A DNA stretch of 64,000 nucleotides from Acanthopleura granulata (Eukaryota; Mollusca; Polyplacophora; Chitonida; Chitonidae). The translations under genes and the position numbers were made by a program. Of this stretch, positions 57,801 through 64,000 are shown piece by piece; positions within the stretch are counted from its first letter, which is position 1, and the number at the start of each line of letters is the position of its first letter. The stretch is taken from positions 5,315,928 through 5,379,927 of the forward strand of contig JABBOT010000015.1 of the NCBI GenBank assembly GCA_016165875.1, in the 5' to 3' direction. Below the pieces are notes generated by a model. It saw only the letters and a program-made list of their open reading frames with translations. It did not search any database and was not told the DNA's origin.

Positions 57801-59583
57801 CTGAGGAAGTCCCATGTCATAATACACATCTACTTTGTAGAAAACAGATTTCCTTTGACTAAGGAAGTCACACTGATGAGGACTGAGGAAGTCCCATGTC
57901 ATAATACACATCTACTTTGTAGAAAACAGATTTCCTTTGACTAAGGAAGTCACACTGATGAGGACTGAGGAAGTCCCTTGTCATAATACACATCTACTTT
58001 GTAGAAAACAGATTTCCATTGACTAAGGAAGTCACACTGATGAGGACTGAGGAAGTCCCATGTCATAATACACATCTACTTTGTAGAAAACAGATTTCCA
58101 TTGACTAAGGAAGTCACACTGATGAGGACTGAGGAAGTCCCATGTCATAATACACATCTACTTTGTAGAAAACAGATTTCCATTGACTAAGGAAGTCACA
58201 CTGATGAGGACTGAGGAAGTCCCATGTCATAATACACATCTACTTTGTAGAAAACAGATTTCCTTTGACAGAAGAAGTCCCGTTTATGAGGACTGAGGAA
58301 GTCCGATTTCATAATGCACATATGTTTCGCAGAAGCAAAATCATTTTTTTATGTCAAAACTTTGCCTGTATTTTCATATCTACATATCTACAAAAAAATA
58401 GCAAATTTTTTATGACGGTAGGAAATTTAAAGCCAGGTATCAAAAATTTCATGTACTGTACCTTAAAAACGACTCACAAACCCATACAAATGTTAAAATA
58501 CATTTTATCCTACAGGCATTCTGTACCATTTTCACGCTTTAAAATTATGACACATTCATTGCCTTCTACTCTATCAGCAGACATTTGCATGGTTTGAATT
58601 GCATATGCATGTGTCATTAACAATTACAGCCACAACAGTTAATAACTGCTGTCAGGGGATTCCAAAACAACATGGCTGTTTACAGAGATGTTGTCTAATT
58701 GTCTTCATAGTGAACTAATTACAGGCATGTACAAATTTTTCCTTACAGTATGTCTGAAGTGGTCGGCTATTTGATTGCAAATGTATAGCAAAAATGCCGA
58801 AATGACCTAAACTGTTGACCAGGAAATAGCATTTTAAGAGGCAAATAAATGTTGTAAAATGTTACGTTTGATTCTGAAACTTACAATTTACCAGTAGGTA
58901 AATCATCCAAACATCCAAATAAATCTCAATATGCCTGTCTATGACCAACAGAACGCTCCAGATCATGCAAAATAAGCAACACTGTCACGGTCCAAATTTT
59001 AGATCATTTAGTTGACAGAATTTAAAAATTCTACTTCAGACTCTTAAATCTATTTAAATTAAAAAAACAAAACAAAACAGAACACTTTTAAGATTCTTGC
59101 CGGCTACAAGAATAGTGATTTAATGACATTCTGTTTTATTTTGAAAGTCCAAAAGTTGGTGATAAACAATGTCTACACCTATCCAATGAACAAGACATTA
59201 CCGAGAACTTAGAGGTATACCCGTATACCATAAAAGACCTAAAATTTTGCCACCAAAAGTGCATTTTAGAGACCAATAAATGTAATAACATTCCTTTGGG
59301 TGCTGAAAAAATTACATGATATATCATCCTACCTTCCTCACAAACCTCACAGCAGCATTCCAAGACCAAAAGTTCTCTTGAGAATGAGGAAACTGAGAAA
59401 TTCTGGAAGAAATATGGATGAAATTTCAGATCATATATACAGTCAGCCAGATGAAACGAGTCCGATCTATCTCAGTATCGACTTACTGTGCACTCTGAGA
59501 TCGCTGAAGGCCAGAGGAAGTCGGTGGCTGCTGCGACAGTGGTGGCGGCGGCGACACTTGACCTTGAACTTGACCTCTCTTCC
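48341..59583 (-). CDS. BCAR3: BCAR3/NSP-family SH2 and Cdc25-homology adaptor (four coding exons seen)
   Basis: The spliced exons 59487-59583, 50321-51919, 49357-49525 and 48341-48844 give 788 codons plus a partial first one, close to vertebrate BCAR3 length. Order of parts: a Pro/Gln-rich N-terminus; an SH2 domain starting WYHGNIPRQ with the phosphotyrosine-binding Arg in YLVRDC; a linker of about 310 residues rich in Ser-Pro and Tyr; then a Cdc25-like (RasGEF-fold) domain with SGLELLTLPQG and RLLWGSRGAGVNR. Known for the family: NSP proteins couple receptor and integrin tyrosine-phosphorylation signals to p130Cas scaffolds at adhesions, and their GEF-like domain binds Cas rather than acting as a normal exchange factor. 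The Leu and Arg of HLEMGR match by spacing the pair reported to matter for Cas binding in human BCAR3 (recalled, not checked). A single NSP-like gene is expected in invertebrates, so it may equally be labelled SH2D3. The true 5' end is uncertain. Confidence 0.93.
48845..49356 (-). other. BCAR3: BCAR3 last intron (512 bp, phase 0)
   Basis: Donor GTTAGT at 49351-49356 and acceptor AG at 48845-48846. AT-rich, with nothing else recognised. Confidence 0.88.
49357..49525 (-). CDS. BCAR3: BCAR3 exon: core of Cdc25-homology domain
   Basis: This 169-bp exon has acceptor CCTGCCACCAG above 49525 and donor GTTAGT at 49351-49356. Its first base completes the split Arg codon left by the previous exon (AG then G), giving LMER joined to CRCMHMFVATMIL. 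It then reads LERARMLSQWITIAMELRTS and ends MEGLMADE in phase 0. Human BCAR3 has a matching stretch (LEDRAATLSRIIQVAVELKDS, then LYSFSALMKAL), so identity and frame are secure. Confidence 0.93.
49526..50320 (-). other. BCAR3: BCAR3 intron (795 bp, phase 2)
   Basis: Donor GTAAGC at 50315-50320 and acceptor AG at 49526-49527. No repeat family recognised inside; the open frames in it are not supported. Confidence 0.88.
50321..51919 (-). CDS. BCAR3: BCAR3 central exon: SH2 domain, linker, start of Cdc25-homology domain
   Basis: This 1599-bp exon has its acceptor (TTGTTTCAG) just above 51919 and its donor GTAAGC at 50315-50320. The SH2 domain runs from the Trp codon at about 51795 to roughly 51480, with the binding-pocket Arg at 51724-51726. 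The linker carries many SP/TP sites, two related motifs (RTGSQPLL and RSGSEPLL), a PPPKPSR SH3-type ligand, and tyrosine motifs YDNN, YEAL and FYDVN. The Cdc25-homology domain begins near LLPQENRPLE (about 50535) and runs to the exon end at LMER. Human BCAR3 has the same order, including paired GSQP/GSEP motifs and an FLPPENKPLE-type entry to its C-terminal domain. The open frame extends 53 bases upstream into the intron to an ATG at 51972; that stretch contains the acceptor tract and is probably not coding. Confidence 0.95.
52410..52790 (-). mobile_element. Family B SINE
   Basis: It reads in the minus direction from a tRNA-like head near 52790. Box A-like GTCTAGTGGTTAA lies at about 52770-52790 and box B-like GGTTCAAACCC near 52720-52732. 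It ends in a TTTATTTG tail at 52415. Its body (GGCAAGTTACTGACCAACTTTC) differs from family A but shares the CTCAAGAATTTCTCC 3' region. Confidence 0.68.
54536..54643. repeat. 35-bp tandem repeat, 3 units
   Basis: The phrase TCCAACAGCTAATGGTCCTG begins at 54541, 54576 and 54611. Copies are identical in this phrase. The third unit runs into the target site of a family A SINE. Confidence 0.9.
54647..54793 (+). mobile_element. Family A SINE, 5'-truncated, with 11-bp target duplication
   Basis: It carries the family A body (CAGCAACCTGCGGATGG, TTTCCTCCCACCATAATGCT, GAAATATTCTTGAGTACGGC) and an (AAAT)n tail, but has no tRNA head. AAAATACTTTT flanks it at 54636-54646 and 54794-54804. This is a perfect target-site duplication, as expected of LINE-assisted insertion. 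Confidence 0.95.
55590..56445. repeat. Diverged segmental duplication, copy 2
   Basis: Partner of 54287-55390, in the same orientation. It lacks the SINE and the 35-bp array found in copy 1, so it probably resembles the older form. Confidence 0.7.
56640..58335. repeat. 82-bp minisatellite, 20 register-exact units, in a BCAR3 intron
   Basis: The phrase AGGACTGAGGAAGTC recurs at 56731 and then every 82 bp to 58289, with no indel across 19 intervals. A diverged half-unit lies upstream (56640-56720), and the last copy fades by 58335. Each unit contains two GACT(A/G)AGGAAGTC blocks about 21 bp apart, which suggests the unit itself arose by a short duplication. Only three positions vary often. Since 82 is not a multiple of three, no long frame forms. 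Confidence 0.96.
59487..59583 (-). CDS. BCAR3: BCAR3 N-terminal exon (Pro/Gln-rich leader)
   Basis: This is a 97-bp exon with a pyrimidine-rich acceptor ending TTTTAG just above 59583 and a donor GTAAGT at 59481-59486. It was found by its splice sites, because it is too short to stand out as an open frame. The reading frame is fixed by its neighbour: the exon ends with two bases (CA) and the SH2 exon supplies the third (T). That frame reads KRGQVQGQVSPPPPL then SQQPPTSSGLQRSQSA, a disordered Pro/Gln/Ser stretch that fits the poorly conserved N-terminus of NSP proteins. The other two frames give unlikely Arg/His-rich or Ala/Thr-rich peptides. It begins with two bases (GG), so the exon before it must end with one base of a codon. 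Confidence 0.72.
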
Positions 59584-62179
59584 CTAAAACAAATCAAAAA
59601 ACAAACAGTCAGTGTCTGAATCAGAAGGGTCATACTATGTTTGCCTGACCAACTTTATTCATCCATATTGGTGTGATGGTCCTATACCGGCCATAGTTTA
59701 CCACTACCACAGAATAGCTGATAATCTAGTATCAGTCCTTCTGTGTTGATAACATATCAAAAGCCAAAGGCGTCAATCAGTCTTCCATTTTTCAGACACA
59801 CAGTCATCAAATATTGATTGAATGCAATATAAAACCTCAGCAATATAATTAAACCACTGGTAGAAACAGTTCAATTTTTTCTTTTTTTTAAGTGTCAGGT
59901 GCAAACTTCAACAAATTTCAGCCTTATCAATTAAGGTAGCATTTTGCTATTAAGGGAGTTTCCTGACAAGAAAAACACAAACAAAGGAAGTCATTAAATT
60001 ATAAGAGATTAAGGCAATCCAGTTACAAAGGTGTCCTACATAGTCAAAATACAGTTATACAAATATATATATAGCAAAAAAGATCGTATACATATACTGT
60101 GTACTTCTACTCTAAGGCTTTTTCTCCATGCAATTGACATTCAAGGGTGTATATATTCACTGCTCAAATGATTTTTTGCAGAAGTCTACAGCTGCTTGCT
60201 CACTCTTAGTTGATTTAATTCTGTAATCTATCATATCAAAGCGTTTTATCCACCTGACATAAATTCGGACTGATCTATTTACTAACATCATGGCACTGAG
60301 TCGTAAAATAAACGATGAAAACTAAACAGGCCTTCTCCAAATGACCAATACCGACATAGCTATAAAGAAATGTGGAACTTAATCCTAGAATCCTTAACAT
60401 TTTATCTCTAATATCAAACTAGCTGCCATCATGCCCGGGATGTTACTCAAATATTTATACACATATTAATACTAGGAGGCATATTTGTATGTATACACCA
60501 GGAATTGGAAGACCACCTGACACAAGATCCACTTCTATCCATACATGTTTTTAACATGTCTTTAAAAATGATTTTTAACACATTACCATATTTTTAAATT
60601 TATTTATGACATAAATCACACATTCATGCAATAACTGAAACCATCATGATCATTTTTTAATCGCGATAAACAGTTTTATAAGTCCCTGTGTCGATCAGTC
60701 AGATTTTTGACATCTCACCTTTTAGCATGGGTCAATATCTTAGACTAGTCACATGCTATATTTTAACATGAACCATTTACTTATAAACAAGAGACAGTGT
60801 GCAAGATAACATCAACATCTGGCGGGGTGTTGAAACTACTACAAATTTTCCCATGTTCACAGGATACAGATAATATTTAAAAAAAAAAAAAAAAATTCAT
60901 GTTTCCCCTGTAATACTTAACAGTTTAATTATAATATATATATGCATTTGTATACAATATGTCACTATGTATGTTCTAGAGGACAATGACTAAAAGCCGC
61001 TTAAAAATATAGCGTACACTAAAAACATGAATGTTTTAATGGGGAAGTTTTTCCAGTATATTTCAAGGAAATTTAGACAACTAATATCAGCATTAATGAT
61101 TAATATCAGCATTAATGATTAACATCAATGAATTTCTTTTACAGAACAAAAATTACATTTCTCTATACTACTTAGGTCACATATGCATGTGCATACCCAC
61201 GTTATGATAGGATTGAAAAACATACAAATGCCCCGCCTCTCCAAAATTTCATCCACAATGCAACTCTTATAAACCATTAAATATACATATTCTATGTTAA
61301 CACTGTACCACTTAAATTTTAAAATCAAGAATGAATATAAACAGTTGTACCTGTGCCTCTAGAGTAAATCAGTCTTCAGCTTGCATCATCACCAATAAAT
61401 AAGCTCCACCAGTCATTGTGTGCAGATCTGAACTTATGCACAATCAAGTTTCACACCCAAAAAGTGGCATTCCACAAGGAGACCTGCTTAGACCTCCCCT
61501 ATTGCATGCCAGCTTTGCGATTATATGGGATATCCAGTATGTACACCCACCACATGCCAGCACAACTGGGTTATTATATTAACATACAGCTGTAGTGTAC
61601 AACACACGCTCATTACGAGTCACATCACACGCAAATTAGCTGACAAAGCGTCACATCAGATTGACCATTATGTGCATCAGTGGCAATGCCCTAATGATGC
61701 CTCAAAACACAACAACACTATATATGATGCCTGGTCATCCCAATCTTGGCATGGCTAATAACCATAGGAAGTTCATGTATTTATAGGGGCTGGACACAAG
61801 CCCTGCCCTTGTTATTATGTTCTGCTGTCAGCACAAGTATGTCACACTATTGAGGGTCTCTTGTGGGGGAAGAGGGATGGGGTGGGGGGGGGGTGTTCTG
61901 ATGAATTCAGACATTGTGCACCAGTATATTATAACCCGACATGTACCTACAGACTTTGCATACTTTTCATAGTTTGGGAATATCAGCTCATTAAGTAATG
62001 CATAAGTACATGTAGCGTGACAGAAAAAATTCATTGTGAATTAATTCATTAGCATTTCAGCATTCTATGTTATTGCTGGTTTGTTTTTTTGTTGATTTTT
62101 CCTTTCTTCAGGTGAGCTCATCATGGCTTAAAGAAGTCAGTTTATTTTAATATACATGACTTGCATTCAACCTTTTAAT

Positions 62180-62285
62180 GTGAACTGATGTTGATTGTTG
62201 TTTTACGCTGTATTTATACAACAGCAGCCGCCATTATGGCAGAAGCAAACTGGGCAGAGCCCAGTGAATATCCCTGACAACATGA
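62180..62285 (-). mobile_element. Family A SINE fragment
   Basis: Matches the family A 3' half in minus orientation (GTTTTACGCTGTAT, CGCCATTATGGC, GGGCAGAGCCC), without the CTCAAGAATATTTCAC block. Confidence 0.6.
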
Positions 62286-62519
62286 CCAGAGCATCTATGA
62301 AAATGATTACATAGTTATTTGCCTACCACATCTACACACCATTTGTTAAACGATGTCAACTGAATGCCACAAATCTTTCACATTTATTTCTAAGTACTAC
62401 TTCCTCCTGCAAAGGAAATGATATACTTGAATCTGGGACCAATGTCACACGCTCCAGCTTGAATTCTCAAGAGAAATTAAACACATGAAAGTTATACTGA
62501 AGACTTTTTCTTTCACACA

Positions 62520-62800
62520 ATGTTCTTCACTTTTACGTGTTTCTGGGCCAAACCACCAACCTTTGACAAGTTACTAACAAACTTTCCCACATGTGATATA
62601 CAGATATGTACACAATACTCGCCAAAGACAATTAAGTGGTCTTCAAACAAATCTTTGATTGCATGGCCTCACTGCCTTACTGGCATTGCGCAGAAAGGCT
62701 CGCTCAATACAATGAGAGGAGGGATATCTACAAATTCCCTGTCCAAGGCCTCATTTGAACCCACACCTCGTGTGCACTGGTGACTGCACGACAAATGGAT
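62520..62800 (-). mobile_element. Family B SINE, partial
   Basis: It shares GACAAGTTACTAACAAACTTTC and CCTGTCCAAGGCC with the 52.4-kb copy, with a box B-like GGGTTCAAATGA on the minus strand near 62753-62765. Confidence 0.6.
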
Positions 62801-63120
62801 TGCAAAGAAATGGATTTGTCATTCATTAGAGGGACTAGCTTAACCTTGAGAGAAATAAAAACTGTGTATGGATAATCTTGCTACAATTTCATGTACAGCG
62901 CCTACTGGCTGAAAAGGGCAGATCAGAAATCCCCAAAATTAGAAGAACTAGTGTCAAGCTAGTGTATGAAAGTGTCAGATATCCCATGTTGTAAAATGTG
63001 ACAAACTTGGATTAATGCTTGTTTCTTTCCACCACCTAGCGCCACATAATTAGAAGTACACACATTTTTAAACTGGCTTGAGTTACACTAATGAAGAAAG
63101 ACCTATAGACTTCTACTTAC

Positions 63121-63124
63121 TCAT
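63121..63124 (-). other. BCAR3: Candidate start codon and donor of BCAR3 first coding exon
   Basis: On the minus strand the sequence reads CCCCAAAATGA followed by GTAAGTAG. The ATG at 63122-63124 has A at -3. One extra base (A) precedes a near-perfect donor. This is exactly the one-base phase the 59487-59583 exon requires, and A plus GG makes an Arg codon, so the protein would begin MRKRGQVQG and total about 790 residues. The same frame is open for 25 codons upstream before a TAA, with no other ATG. A pyrimidine-rich acceptor-like tract lies near 63220-63240. A phase match alone has a one-in-three chance of being accidental, and other first exons may lie outside the window. Confidence 0.33.
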
Positions 63125-63778
63125 TTTGGGGACAGATATCAGTGCTGCTGAGAGCAAGAAATTATCTTTCTTCCCCAGTTTTTCAGCAATGTAAAGATAT
63201 AAATATGTGGTTTATTAGATGGACTAACCAGGTGAAAAAAAGAAACTGTGTATTCCTGGTATGATTATATGTATATTGGCTAAAATTTGAGAGTTCAGGT
63301 GTCCCAATAATTAGAAGTATAAGGGTATATGTACAGGACATACAGGTTCCTCTACACCTCACCTGTTCTAAGCCTAAACCACGATCTTAAGCCTTAATGT
63401 TCACAAACACCTTAACCTGTTCTGGTTCAATGGGTGTTGACCACATGGACTTAATTGTTGACCACAACCAGGTGTTCAACAGTGGTCAGTGTGCTGTTCA
63501 GTTTTATGTACTGCTCTTAAGCTGTACAGCCAGGATTAGTTTGACCAACACATCCTGTGTATCCAGCTGTGAGTCTGAGTTTACAATCAACCATCAAGTT
63601 CCACAACTCTACAATGGAAAAGCTATCAGGAATCTTAAAATTAACATTGTATTCAGTTTTCTAAATCCACTGCTAAAGAGCCCAAAATGCAGTGCTTTCT
63701 GAGGGCGAGAAAATAGCATGAGGATATATAGGAAGTCACATTTTGATTTTTTTTAATACTGATTAACTCCCCGAAAGG

Positions 63779-63955
63779 TTAGTGCACTAACACAGTGCAA
63801 TGACCCAGATGCCAGCCGCTCAACCAATGCTGTCAGTTCAAGTCCAGCTCAGACTGGCTTCCTCTCCGGTGGTACATTCAAAGGTTCTGGGTACCCCCCA
63901 GGCAAATATTCTTGTGTAAACAGCAATCCAATATATAAATAAATAAATAAATAAA
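63779..63955 (+). mobile_element. Family A SINE, internally deleted
   Basis: It keeps part of the tRNA-like head (GTGCACTAACACAGTGCAATGACCC), box B-like GTTCAAGTCC at 63837-63846, AGCTCAGACTGGCTTCCTCTC and an (AAAT)n tail. Much of the central body is missing. Confidence 0.8.
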
Positions 63956-64000
63956 GACTGATTAGTTCAACAATGGTCCAATGCTGGTCACTCTAAATGT

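Larger units (their letters stand above)
51920..59486 (-). other. BCAR3: Large BCAR3 intron (7.6 kb, phase 2)
   Basis: It lies between the N-terminal exon and the SH2 exon, with GT at 59485-59486 and AG at 51920-51921. It contains a family B SINE (52410-52790), a region of loosely repeated phrases (53470-53830), a 35-bp minisatellite and SINE (54530-54804), a diverged 1.1-kb duplication (54287-55390 and 55590-56445) and the 82-bp minisatellite (56640-58335). No other exon was recognised. Confidence 0.75.
59584..63120 (-). other. Presumed first intron of BCAR3
   Basis: Intronic only if the candidate start exon is right; otherwise this is upstream sequence. It is AT-rich, with a poly-A run at about 60877-60894, a short direct repeat (TAATATCAGCATTAATGAT twice) at 61083-61121, a C/G-rich run near 61880 on the plus strand, and SINE remnants at about 62180-62790. 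I find no other convincing coding exon. Confidence 0.4.

Noticed and set aside
56731..58289. CRISPR-like regular array
   Set aside because: Units are contiguous with no unique spacers, and the setting is an animal intron. It is a minisatellite.

Overview
The window is eukaryotic nuclear DNA from an invertebrate, most likely a mollusc or a close lophotrochozoan relative. The evidence is: AT-rich, gene-poor sequence with long introns and GT-AG splice sites; one animal-specific signalling gene; and about 25 copies of tRNA-headed SINEs ending in (AAAT)n tails, of a kind I know from mollusc genomes. There is no sign of bacterial gene organisation. Species cannot be read from the sequence.

The one well-supported gene is on the minus strand at about 48.3-59.6 kb, possibly starting at 63.1 kb. 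It encodes a BCAR3/NSP-family adaptor (SH2D3 family): an N-terminal SH2 domain, a long Ser/Pro/Tyr-rich linker and a C-terminal Cdc25-homology domain of the Cas-binding type. Four coding exons join in phase with consensus splice sites (59487-59583, 50321-51919, 49357-49525, 48341-48844). A candidate start exon (ATG at 63122-63124, followed by one base and a strong GTAAGT donor) also fits the phase and would give a protein of about 790 residues. The 7.6 kb intron upstream of the SH2 exon holds a 20-unit 82-bp minisatellite, a diverged segmental duplication and SINEs. The region after the stop codon is full of tandem repeats, one of which copies the last codons of the gene.

From 1 to about 48 kb I recognise no intact gene. 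This part holds SINEs of three types (family A, the most common; family B; family C), a 3' remnant of a non-LTR retrotransposon (28.4-29.2 kb), a reverse-transcriptase scrap with a YIDD box (39.6-39.9 kb), a 1.09 kb element with inverted termini flanked by TTAA (33.27-34.36 kb), a 325-bp MITE-like element (29.6-29.9 kb), several minisatellites (12.5, 44.1, 45.2 and 45.6-46.2 kb) and local duplications (30.5-31.3, 31.4-31.9 and 39.1-39.5 kb). Between them lie repeat-free, more balanced-composition blocks that could be regulatory DNA, including a perfect RFX-type X-box palindrome at 24554-24568 and a CpG-dense E-box block near 20.9-21.2 kb.

Most of the longest open frames are by-products of tandem repeats whose unit is a multiple of three (36 and 54 bp), or are otherwise unsupported.
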